Shown in pieces: positions 1 to 8,125 of a stretch of DNA of 64,000 nucleotides (position 1 is its first letter; each line of letters begins with the position of its first letter). The DNA lies in assembly GCA_007133065.1 (NCBI GenBank), contig SLNJ01000019.1:1-64000 (forward strand), written 5' to 3'. Source of the DNA: Opitutales bacterium. Its GTDB lineage: Bacteria > Verrucomicrobiota > Verrucomicrobiia > Opitutales > Oceanipulchritudinaceae. The notes beneath the pieces were generated by a model. It did no database searches and was not told the DNA's origin. It saw only the letters and a list, made by a program, of their open reading frames with translations. The position numbers were made by a program, and so were the translations under genes.

Positions 1-24
1 GGCCGGTTTCGCCGCCCAAAAAAC

Positions 25-58
25 CGGACAGGTTTGGGTTCGCACCCCATGTCCGCCC
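25..58. other. tRNA-like T-arm hairpin at window edge
   Basis: A cggaca/tgtccg stem (25-30 with 50-55) encloses a ggg/ccc stem (36-38 with 46-48) around a seven-base TTCGCAC loop. The loop resembles a T-loop followed by an acceptor strand, so this could be the 3' end of a tRNA or tmRNA gene that begins outside the window. No encoded CCA is present and the T-stem has a mismatch, so the call is weak. It lies about 50 bases from the truncated end of the helicase gene, where an integration site would be expected. Confidence 0.2.
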
Positions 59-104
59 CGGAATCCCTAAATCATTGATAACACGCGACAATCAGGAGAG
101 CGTG

Positions 105-2993
105 TCAGGAGATCTGAACTTGGCTCTCCCAGTGAAGCCGGGTCCTGCTGATGGGGTAATCTTTGTAGCGGGTGGTGGGCGAGAAATCCTTCTCTTCCTT
201 CCGGAAGGTGACGAAGTGGAGGTAGGCTTTCATGTCCTTAAGGTGGACTACTCCCGTTCCCGTAGGGCCTGTTGTCTCAAGGTTCGCTTTTCCGAAGGCA
301 GCGGTGATTTCCCGAAAACCATACGTAGCGTGAAGGCGGAGCGGACAGGGCATTCCGATATCGATCGCCCGCGTGGGAAATGGATGCTGGCTCAGGCGCC
401 AGTTTGCGATTTCAATAAAATCGGCGGCGGCCGAGTGGTTCTGTTGCCAACGCCTGAAAGACTCTTCGTGCGTGGAAACGCCCAGTGCTTCTCCTCTTTG
501 CGACCAGAATAGATAGTGAAGGGCGTTTGCTTCTTCTTCGGAGAGGCCATAGTCGGCTGGATCCTCGGCGACAGCCTCGGAGGAAACACGAATTGCTTTT
601 TTCAGAAACTCGGGGTCGGTGCGGAGCACCAGGCGACGAAGGGCTCTGCGAGCATCGGCGAGGTGCGGGTCCTGAACGGTTTCCGTTCCATGGGCGAGGT
701 CCTTCCATTCCGACCAGGTTCGATTGCTCAAGATTTCCAGCGGTGATAGCTGGGTATCGTGAATGAAGTTGCCAAATGTCAGCTCCTTTTTCGTCTCAGC
801 TTCGAAGGTCTGAATCGCTTCCGGGATAAATGTTCTAAGGTTCCCCAAGCTTTGACGGATATTGGCAAGAACATGCTCGCGCGCAACTCGTTCCAGGTGA
901 AGATTGCAGCCTGGAGGCAAGTTAGGGAAGTCTCGCTCGATTTCTTGGTCGATCCGGCGGCGCGTTGTTCGGAGTAAAGCGCTGAACTTCCGGTCGATGC
1001 GATACTTTGGGTGAGCCTGGCCAACGAAATCCAGCACCGTCAGACACTCCTTGCCGGGCGCGTGGCGCAGACCGCGTCCGAGTTGCTGAAGAAAGACGGT
1101 GAGGCTTTCCGTGGGTCGCAGAAAGAGAACGAGATTGATTTCCGGAATGTCCACGCCTTCGCTGAAAACGTCGACGGTAAACAGAAACGTTATCTTTCCG
1201 TCGCGAAAGTCTCGTATCCGTCTTGTTCGGACATGACGTGGCGTCGTCCCCAGAACCACTTCCGAAGTTTGTCCAGTGAGCCTGAAATTTTCCGCCATGT
1301 ATTCAGCATGCCGAACACCGGCGCAGAAACCAACAGCACGGGTGTTGCTCAGGTCCGGCTGGTAACGTTCGATGCTGTTCCATATAGCGTCAAGTCGCAG
1401 TTTCGCCCGCACATCGTCGCCGCTGTAAACCTCCTCGAGGGCGTTTGCATCATACTTGCCGTTCTTCCAGAACCGTTCGTCGGCAACAGACACCGGATCA
1501 GTAACGCCGAAGTAGTGGAACGGGCAGAGAAGCTTTTCCTCCAGCGCTTCTGGTAAGCGTATTTCGGCGGAGAATTCGTTATCGAAATCCGGCAGAATCG
1601 AACTGCCGTCCATCCGCTCTGGAGTAGCGGTCAACCCGAGCAGGATTTTAGGTCTCAGGTGCTCGAAGAGAGGCCGATAACTACTGGCGGCGCCATGGTG
1701 TGCTTCGTCGACGATGGCAAAATCGAAATGCGTCGGACCGTATCGCTCCCACGGGGTTCGGCTATTCAGGCTTTGCACCGAGGCGAAGACGTGCTCCCAA
1801 CGATCAGGTTCCTGTCCATCGACGAGCATTTCGCCAAAGTTAAAGTCCCGTAGTACCGCCCTGAAGCAGTCGCGTGCCTGTTGAAGGATTTCCTTTCGGT
1901 GAACGACAAAAAGCAGTCGGGACGCCTGCCGATTCTCACCGCGGAAGCGGGCATAGTCGAACGCTGCCATCACCGTCTTCCCAGTCCCGGTGGCAGCGAC
2001 CACGAGATTACGGTTCGATCCAGCCATTCGAGCAGCGAGCAAGCTTTCAAGAATTCGCTCCTGAAAGGCGTGCGGCTTGATGTCTGCAAAAAAGTGCGGA
2101 CTTTCCGCAGGCGTGGACTGCTTCGCATAGGCAATCGCCTCGCGGAACCGGTGCGCGTGTGCACCGTCAAACGGCACGAACTCCTCCCGTGCCCAATAGG
2201 TCTCAAATTCCGCCGTGAAGCGGGCAAGGATATGCGGCATGTCCTGAGCGGTAACCTTGACCGTCCACTCCAAACCACTCGTCATCGCTGGGCGGCTCAT
2301 GTTAGCTGAGCCGATGTACGCCGTGGAATATCCACTTTTGCGAATGAAGTGGTAGGCCTTGGCGTGCAGCCGGGTTCGTTCGGTATCGTATGACACCCGG
2401 ACCGAGAAGCACGGTTGAGCGGCCAGCCACTCGACGGCATGTGGATCGGAAGCTCCCATGTAGGAGGTCGTGATGATTCTTACCTCGACTCCTCGGTCAG
2501 CCAAAAACTCAAAGGCGGGCAACAACAGCTTGAGCCCGGACCATTTGATAAAGGAAACGAGGATGTCGACCCGGTCAGCCGTCATCATCTCAGTTCGGAG
2601 CTCCCGCTCGAGTTGGGGATCGTCGGCAGAGCCGGTCAGAAGGCTGCTCACACTCAGCGGAGTTGCCGGTTCGGGATATGTATTCGGCTGGTCCGGTGAG
2701 TTTATTTGCCGTAGAATGGTCTTCGGTTTCTCAAGGAGACGTTTTCGCTGTGTATAATCGAGACCGTCGATGCTGCTAAGCAACTCAATCAGACGGTTCA
2801 TAATGGAGCGGCGTTGGTCTGCTTTTACGATCGGCAAGGCCTTAAGGAGCACTTGTCCCAGGAACTGACTAAACGCCTGTGGGGCGCTTTCGTCATCCAG
2901 CTTCTCAAAGATCGGCGACAGCTCCGGATGAGCCGAGAGCATTTCCTCTAAATCCTCATCGAGCAATCGATCGTATAAACCCTCAGGAAGCAT
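105..2993 (-). CDS. PLD-domain superfamily II helicase, DUF3427-like, C-terminally shortened
   Basis: Predicted DNA helicase/nuclease of 962 residues. Residues about 120-270 form a phospholipase-D-like nuclease domain with a single HxK half-motif (HAK 210-212) and GSANMS at 228-233. The helicase core follows: Walker A ATGTGKT at 334-340, DEAH box at 429-432, TATP at 455-458, and motif VI QQLGRGLR at 636-643. The C-terminal region resembles DUF3427 but stops just after LHWESQ, where I remember family members continuing for roughly 90 more residues, so the 3' end appears lost. It is the last gene of a minus-strand operon, 24 bases after the Nudix gene. PLD-helicase-DUF3427 proteins are often neighbours of MutT-like hydrolases, which supports a role in DNA repair or phage defence. 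Helicase assignment is firm; the biological role is inferred. Confidence 0.9.
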   Translation of the reverse strand: MLPEGLYDRLLDEDLEEMLSAHPELSPIFEKLDDESAPQAFSQFLGQVLLKALPIVKADQRRSIMNRLIELLSSIDGLDYTQRKRLLEKPKTILRQINSPDQPNTYPEPATPLSVSSLLTGSADDPQLERELRTEMMTADRVDILVSFIKWSGLKLLLPAFEFLADRGVEVRIITTSYMGASDPHAVEWLAAQPCFSVRVSYDTERTRLHAKAYHFIRKSGYSTAYIGSANMSRPAMTSGLEWTVKVTAQDMPHILARFTAEFETYWAREEFVPFDGAHAHRFREAIAYAKQSTPAESPHFFADIKPHAFQERILESLLAARMAGSNRNLVVAATGTGKTVMAAFDYARFRGENRQASRLLFVVHRKEILQQARDCFRAVLRDFNFGEMLVDGQEPDRWEHVFASVQSLNSRTPWERYGPTHFDFAIVDEAHHGAASSYRPLFEHLRPKILLGLTATPERMDGSSILPDFDNEFSAEIRLPEALEEKLLCPFHYFGVTDPVSVADERFWKNGKYDANALEEVYSGDDVRAKLRLDAIWNSIERYQPDLSNTRAVGFCAGVRHAEYMAENFRLTGQTSEVVLGTTPRHVRTRRIRDFRDGKITFLFTVDVFSEGVDIPEINLVLFLRPTESLTVFLQQLGRGLRHAPGKECLTVLDFVGQAHPKYRIDRKFSALLRTTRRRIDQEIERDFPNLPPGCNLHLERVAREHVLANIRQSLGNLRTFIPEAIQTFEAETKKELTFGNFIHDTQLSPLEILSNRTWSEWKDLAHGTETVQDPHLADARRALRRLVLRTDPEFLKKAIRVSSEAVAEDPADYGLSEEEANALHYLFWSQRGEALGVSTHEESFRRWQQNHSAAADFIEIANWRLSQHPFPTRAIDIGMPCPLRLHATYGFREITAAFGKANLETTGPTGTGVVHLKDMKAYLHFVTFRKEEKDFSPTTRYKDYPISRTRLHWESQVQIS

Positions 2994-3017
2994 AGAAACA
3001 GAAAGCGCCGTGTAAGC

Positions 3018-3449
3018 TCATTGCGGGTACGCTGAAAACCTGATACCCAGGCTCTTCTGTTGCAAGAGCGAAAGCAGCTCGGCGAGAATGGGTAGATCCG
3101 CGGGAGCCCATTCAAGGGAGGCTGCAACGCTCGCATTCACCCACCGGGCCGCGGAGTGTTCGACGAGGTGCAGGCTCGGTCGGGCGTCACAGCGCCCCAG
3201 AAACGGAATCAACCGAATGGAGCCGAAATCGTATCGATGGGTAACCGGAGTGAGAGGGAGAAGAGAATCAACGCAAAGATGCAGCTCTTCCCGCAACTCG
3301 CGTCGCAAGGCTTCCTCGGGAGATTCGTTGCCCTTGACCTTCCCGCCGGGAAATTCCCAGAGGTCGCCGAGGGGTTTGTCGGGGGGACGCTTTGTCGCGA
3401 GAAAGGTGTCTTGTGAATCGACCAGGATTAGGCAGGAAACTGTGATCAT
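3018..3449 (-). CDS. Nudix hydrolase, MutT-like (deoxy)nucleoside triphosphate pyrophosphohydrolase
   Basis: A 143-residue single-domain Nudix protein. The Nudix box occupies residues about 35-58 (GGKVKGNESPEEALRRE, then REELHL) with the metal-binding REXXEE glutamates present. WEFPGGK just before the box is typical of MutT-type 8-oxo-dGTP sanitising enzymes. It lies 18 bases downstream of the methyltransferase-HNH-S24 gene and 24 bases upstream of the helicase gene, so the three are very likely co-transcribed. In this context it may cleanse or deplete modified nucleotides during DNA damage or infection. Substrate is not determinable from sequence. Confidence 0.9.
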   Translation of the reverse strand: MITVSCLILVDSQDTFLATKRPPDKPLGDLWEFPGGKVKGNESPEEALRRELREELHLCVDSLLPLTPVTHRYDFGSIRLIPFLGRCDARPSLHLVEHSAARWVNASVAASLEWAPADLPILAELLSLLQQKSLGIRFSAYPQ

Positions 3450-3467
3450 CAGGGAAGGGGTCGTGAT

Positions 3468-5137
3468 TTATGGGACCCTCCCCACCATCGTCCCCAGGAT
3501 CGGGTGGGCAATCTCATTTTTCGGGATGCGGACGGGTGGGTAGGCTTTGTTGTCCGACTTGAAGATCCAGTGGGTGGCGTCCTGGGTGAGGCGTTTGATG
3601 GCTTCGGTGCCTTCGGTGGCGGGGCCGAATTCGGGGAGATTGGCGCTGACGATTTCTCCGTCGTGGCGTGGGGAGCGGTGGTATTCGAAAACGACGAGGT
3701 CGCCCTGGGCGAGGGTCGGAGACATTGAGTCGCCGGCGACGCGGACGACGAAGCGGTTGGGCCGGGCGAGGCTGGGCGGGACCTCCACCCAGTCGAGATC
3801 TTCGGCGTCTGCGAGGTCGCCGGTCTGGAATCCGTGAAAGAAGGGCCCGGCTGCGAGCGAGCCGGCGAGCGGGAGGTGGTCGCTCTTCTTTGCGTTCACC
3901 TTCGGATCGACGGGAAAGAGGTTCCAGAGCTCGTTGTTGCGCCAGAGGGCGAATGGCATGGCGTGGTCGACGTCGAAGGCGCGGTCAAGGGACCGCTCCG
4001 TCCAGACGCAGACCCGGGAGGAGAGTGTGGCGAAGTGGCGCTTGGCGTCGGCTACATTGCGTTCCGCGTCGGGGACCTGCAGGAGACAGTCGATCACTTC
4101 GCTGGCCCGAATGCCGTCGTTAATCTGTTCGGTCAACTCGGCCCATCGCAGGAGGGTGGCGTCGTGGATCCAGTTTCCAGTGAGACAGTGCTCCCTCCAT
4201 AACGGAGCCGGCATGGCGATCGCCTTTGACTCGCGATCGTATGCGAAAACGTCGTACTCGCCACCGCCTGCGTGACGGACCGGCATGGTCCAAATCGTTT
4301 GTTTGAATTTGGCCAGGGCCTTGCGAAACAGCTGGTCGATCTCCGGGCTGAAGCGGCCGCTCTTCCAATCGACGTAGAAGGCGGAAAGCCCGCCTACCTG
4401 CGCGTATTTCCGGATGAGTGCGTCGAGCGGGGGTCGGATGGCGACGTCGGTCCTGCTCGTCCCCTGCCGAATGGTTCGTTCAGACGCGAAGATTGGCCAG
4501 TAGTAGACGATCCACCGCTCCGCGACAGCGCTGACCGGGACCTGTACCGTGTCGTCATGGGTGAAGGTGGCGACGTGGTGTTGGGTCTGGGCGATCTCAG
4601 CCAGGGCACGGAACAGGGCCAGCTTGTACGTGGCGACCTTCCTGTCCCGGTTGAGGATGCCCTCGAACAGGTTCAGGGGGCGGTCGATGGATTCGTCGAG
4701 GCGGGTGAAGACCATCCAGTTCCAGGTGAATCCGTTTCTGCGCTGGGAGTCGGTGGAGGTTCTTTCGTTTTTGACGGCGAAGCCGACGCGTTCGAAGAGG
4801 AGTTTCAGTTTGGCGGCGGGCAGGTCGGTGAAGAGGCGTCCATCGGTGTCGCGGCGGGTGGCGGGGTCGATTCCGGGACGGTCTCTTGGGACGGAGATGG
4901 CGAGTGTTCCGCCGGGGGATAGGATCCGGCGAAGGCTGTACACGGCGTCGAAGATCGACTCCTCGGGCAGGTGCATGAGGACCGCGGAGCAGAGGGCGCC
5001 GTCGAAGGAAGCATCCGGGAACCGGCTGAGGTCCGGCAGAGAGCCGTGGAAGAGGCGGCCTTCTGGGTTCGGCCCCGCATCTTCAAAGAGGGCCCTGGCC
5101 TGGGCCAGCATCTCCGGTGAGGCGTCGATGCCGTGGC
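3468..5137 (-). CDS. methyltransferase (N-truncated)-HNH nuclease-S24 peptidase fusion
   Basis: Three recognisable parts. At about 5137-4790 is a class I SAM methyltransferase fragment starting at HGIDASPEM; the glycine-rich motif I that should precede it is missing. At about 3970-3880 is an HNH-like motif (DHAMPFALWRNNELWNLFP, then NAKKSD). At 3860-3468 is a LexA/UmuD-like S24 domain with catalytic Ser in GDSM (codon near 3728), Lys in EAIKRL about 44 residues later, and an Ala-Gly pair (near 3846-3851) where autocleavage would be expected. The middle section (about 4000-4780) is unassigned. The frame stays open to an ATG at 5504, but codons beyond about 5137 are antisense to an FAD-oxidoreductase tail, so the original 5' end is gone. 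First gene of the operon with the Nudix and helicase genes. A DNA-damage-triggered self-cleaving nuclease/methylase is an inference. Confidence 0.72.
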
Positions 5138-5483
5138 AAGCTGCGGGTTCGAGATCGACGTGCACGATCCCGTCAAGGGCGGCACGAAAGATGATTTGAG
5201 CCTGGTTCGTATTAAACCTTATGAGATCCCGTATCGTTCGCTGCTTCCCGAAAACCTGCGCGGTCTGCTGGTGGCCGGGCGATGCATTTCGGGGAGTCAT
5301 GAGGCGCATGCTTCCTACCGGGTGACGGGCACGGCCATGGCGCTGGGGCAGGCGGGGGGCATAGCCGGGGCGTGGGCGGTGCGCGACGGGGTTGAGTTGG
5401 ACGCCGTGGACGGTCGAAAGCTGCGGGCCGTGCTGAAAGAGCGCGGCGCCGGGTTTGCAGAGGATATTCGCGTGACGCATTAG
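5133..5483 (+). pseudogene. C-terminal fragment of an FAD-dependent oxidoreductase
   Basis: The frame encodes the tail of a family of FAD-dependent oxidoreductases (PF12831 type) common in PVC and soil bacteria: FEIDVHDP, YEIPYRSLLPENLRGLLVAG, RCISGSHEA and TGTAMALGQAGG are all characteristic. About 115 residues remain of a protein usually several hundred long, so the N-terminal FAD-binding part is missing. The break point (about 5130-5140) coincides with the 5' truncation of the oppositely oriented methyltransferase gene. The GTG at 5133 is only the first start in the fragment. Family assignment rests on motif recall and is fairly firm; the fragment is not expected to be functional. Confidence 0.75.
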
Positions 5484-5856
5484 TAGGAAGGCGTGGGGGG
5501 ACACCTTTCGAGCCGGTCATTTTCCTGCGAACGACCGCATGTTCGGGGTACTGGCGGATCCGGGGGTCCGGGGGCAGTCTGTTCAATCCAGGGTGCGTTC
5601 GGCCGTGGGACAGGGGAAAATCAGGGCACCTCGCGCATTTCGAGCTCGGGCAGTCATGGCGAGGCGTCTTGGTCTTGAGGAGGCCAAAATTATGGGTGCC
5701 CTGGAATACCACGCTCGTGGTGGGCATTCTGCCGACCCATGCCATTCGCGATCTCATGCGCCTGCCCGACGGCGAACTACGCCATTACGGTTTCCGGGGC
5801 ATCGTTGGCAAGCGTCTGTACTTGCCGTCCGAAAAGCGGACTTTTATCAATTGAAA
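5484..5856 (+). other. non-coding or decayed spacer
   Basis: This 373-base stretch between the oxidoreductase fragment and the dipeptidase gene holds no gene I recognise. Open frames exist in several phases but none has a known motif. The VanX frame is open upstream to 5539, but that extension does not resemble the family. Confidence 0.4.
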
Positions 5857-6516
5857 ATGTGGAATAAGGCCGATACGGAGTACTGGATTCAAAAGGAAAG
5901 AGAGATTGCAGAGATTGTAGTCAATCTCGAGGATTACGGATTCGCCGTTCATTCTCGCAGCTATGCTCTGGGATGGACGGATGATCCGAAATTGTACGGA
6001 AGGATCGACGCGGTCAAAGCGCTGCTCAGAGCCAGGGAGGCTCTGCCGGATGGATTGAATATAAAGGTCTTTGACGGTTGGAGACCCTGGGAACTGCAGG
6101 AACAAGCTGCAAAGCGAGCAAAAGAGAGGATCGCGGCTGCCCATCCCGAATGGACCGATGAGCAGGTTGATGAGCATCAGTGGAGAATGGCTCCGCCTGC
6201 GCGTATTGTTCCCAGGTTTGGTTCGCACCGATATGGAGGGGCGTTTGATATCACCCTTGTCGATGCTGAGGGTGAAGAGGTTGATATGGGAGTTGGTGTT
6301 GGGTACAACACAGGCCCGGAAGCAGCGCTTTTCTATTATCAGTTTCTCGAGAATCCAAACGAAAGGGAGCTGACTGCCAGGGAAAACCGGAAGATTATGA
6401 TTAACGCAATGTGCTCTGCCGAATTCAGCCCGTATTTGGAGGAATTCTGGCATTGGAATTATCTGCGCGATTTCGAGAAGGCTGCGAAGCAGTGGATGAT
6501 GAATCATGGCTCATGA
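5857..6516 (+). CDS. D-alanyl-D-alanine dipeptidase, VanX-like (M15 family)
   Basis: About 219 residues. The M15D zinc motifs are present: SHRYGGAFD (SxHxxxxxxD) and EEFWHWNY (ExxWH), together with the VDMGVGVGYN region that shapes the active site. The enzyme would hydrolyse D-Ala-D-Ala, either for peptidoglycan dipeptide recycling or, in other organisms, glycopeptide resistance. No vanH/vanA-like genes are nearby, so a housekeeping or catabolic role is more likely. I chose ATG 5857 because homology begins at MWNKADTEYW; TTG 5851 is possible and the frame is open to 5539. It is flanked on both sides by gene fragments yet appears intact. Confidence 0.82.
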   Translation: MWNKADTEYWIQKEREIAEIVVNLEDYGFAVHSRSYALGWTDDPKLYGRIDAVKALLRAREALPDGLNIKVFDGWRPWELQEQAAKRAKERIAAAHPEWTDEQVDEHQWRMAPPARIVPRFGSHRYGGAFDITLVDAEGEEVDMGVGVGYNTGPEAALFYYQFLENPNERELTARENRKIMINAMCSAEFSPYLEEFWHWNYLRDFEKAAKQWMMNHGS

Positions 6517-6672
6517 GAAGTGGAGTAAGAGACGAAAATCATCATCACGCGGAAAGTCCGGATTTCGCGCCGCTGCTGTGGAGCAAACCTTATGCGCCGG
6601 CTCGAGCAGAAGGACTCTCAGCCGCGCATACTCTCCCATTACTGATCAAACCAATCCCAGAAGGAGAAATCC

Positions 6673-6865
6673 ATGACACGCTATATTGCCGCCTACGATA
6701 CCGAAACCCCCAAATGCCCGGCCGCGTGCGAGAAAATCGTTCGCGTGCATCGTGAGTTTGAGATGCCGGCGACGTTCTATGTCGTTGGACGCCATTTGCG
6801 TGATCACGCCGATCACTACCGCAGGCTGTTGAATGATCCACTGTTCGAGACGCGGGCATCGAGCT
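6673..6865 (+). pseudogene. N-terminal fragment of a polysaccharide deacetylase-like protein
   Basis: An AGGAG Shine-Dalgarno (about 6660-6664) precedes ATG 6673. The first 55 or so residues (MTRYIAAYDTETP, then EFEMPATFYVVGRHL) match the start of NodB-type polysaccharide deacetylases, where a ligand-binding Asp follows the first strand and 'PATFFVVG' is common. After LLNDPLFE the frame loses any resemblance and ends at 7005. The catalytic His motif and the rest of the domain are absent. The next recognisable sequence, in a different frame, belongs to a sugar isomerase tail. Confidence 0.55.
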
Positions 6866-7024
6866 CTGGTGGCCGAGGATGGTTTCCAGGAATTGACGGC
6901 CGCCGCGAAACAACACGGCTTGGCCAAGGCCGACTATGCCGGTTACGTTGGACACGAGTTCAGGCCCAAAGAGGATTTGCTTGCCGGCCTGCAGTCGGCT
7001 TTTGAAGTTTGCAGGGGTGATTGA
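6866..7024 (+). pseudogene. C-terminal fragment of a hydroxypyruvate isomerase-like TIM-barrel protein
   Basis: In frame 2, about 50 residues ending at 7024 (DYAGYVGHEFRPKEDLLAGL, then ESAFEVC-like tail) resemble the end of hydroxypyruvate isomerase/AP-endonuclease-2 family proteins, where 'GYVGHEYxPxxDP' with a metal-binding Glu is typical. No N-terminal part exists; the fragment abuts a deacetylase head in another frame. This reads as a deletion fusion of two unrelated genes. Confidence 0.5.
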
Positions 7025-7179
7025 GGCTTACATCCCGCCCACCCCGCAGCGGATTCGGAGCAATTCCGGCGGCGTTTCGCGTTGCTTATTTCCGGCCGAT
7101 AGGGTACGGCATAGCGACACCTGCGTACCGGGCCGTGCCGGTCTATCAGTCTCCGGTCGGGGTGCTGGTGAGCCAAACC

Positions 7180-7935
7180 ATGCGATCCATGAAATGTCAT
7201 GTAACCTGCCTGTTTCTGATCCTTGCTGTGCACACGCTCCTGGAGCCAGCGTTCGCGCGTCTGGAAGCGCAATCCCTTTCGCCGTGGGCGGATCTGGGCA
7301 ACGGCTGGCGATCGACCTGGATGGGTCCGGTCTATACGGAGTTTGATCCGTGGGTCTACCACGCGGAACATGGCTGGATGTATCTCCATGGCGCAGCGGA
7401 TTCGCTCGCCTCGATCTTCAGTCCGGTAGTCGGCGCGACGCGATCCTGGGTTTGGGGGAAACATGGCCAGGGCGACAATTTCTCAGTGATCGTTGACAAC
7501 ATGATGAACCTCGAACTGCTCCTCTGGTCGGCGCGCAATGATCCCGAAATACGGGCGGAGTATGAGACGATGGCGATCACGCACGCCGACACGACCATTC
7601 GTGATTTCATCCGTCCCGATGGAGGGACATGGCACGTGATCATCTACAACCGCAACGACGGATCGATCCTCTCCCGTGAGACCCACCAGGGGTACAGCAA
7701 CTCCTCGACATGGTCCTCCAGCCCGTGGCGGGTCAGGGCTGAGAATAGGGACGGGATCGGCGCTTGCGATCACACTGGACCGGTCAGAGCGTTGATTCCC
7801 GGACATAATTTCCTCAACCTCCTCAACGATCGTTCCTCGGTCGGCTGTTCGAGCCGCCCAGGCGCGACGGCCGGTCGACCGTCGTCCCGGTGCGCATGCC
7901 ATCTGTGTACCGCGGACCGTGTAGAAATCGGTTGA
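7180..7935 (+). pseudogene. chimeric fragment: secreted Trp-rich domain joined to a GH88 piece
   Basis: ATG 7180 begins a signal peptide (hydrophobic CLFLILAVHTLLEPAFA). Next comes a tryptophan-rich domain with WMGPVYTEF, DPWVYHAEHGWMY and SWVWG, of a kind usually found at the C-termini of secreted Opitutales proteins. At about 7460 it switches to an internal piece of a GH88 unsaturated glucuronyl hydrolase: SVIVDNMMNLELLLW (containing the catalytic-type Asp), ITHADTTIRDFIRPDGGTWH and QGYSNSSTW. Beyond about 7710 the GH88 resemblance stops, where intact enzymes have 'SAWARGQAWG'. The frame runs on to 7935 without recognisable sequence. Family matches are good but the composite gene is unlikely to make an active hydrolase. 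Confidence 0.6.
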
Positions 7936-8125
7936 CCCCGGACCAAACCGGGCGATTATCGGACAGTGTAAACTCGTGCCCCGACCGTTCGTTCCACAGA
8001 ACAACCCTGATGCTGGGAACGCCCCAGGTTTGCCAACCGGACCGGCGAAGGCGCTCCGAAGCAATCGCAACCCCGTCAAAATGATCGCCGTACCCATGGT
8101 AGTATTCTCCGAACTCGCATCTCCC
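7936..8125. other. spacer with no recognised gene
   Basis: Nothing recognisable lies between the end of the GH88 chimera frame and the start of the sugar-dehydrogenase-like gene. Together with the unassigned tail from about 7720, this makes roughly 400 bases of apparently decayed sequence. Confidence 0.4.

Noticed and set aside
5857-6516. Vancomycin resistance locus
   Set aside because: Only a VanX-like dipeptidase is present; no ligase, dehydrogenase or two-component pair accompanies it, and such dipeptidases are common in recycling.
7830-8110. Minus-strand segment YYHGYGDHFDGVAIASERLR with coding-like composition
   Set aside because: No family recognised, no start or stop context, and it lies in a region of apparent decay.
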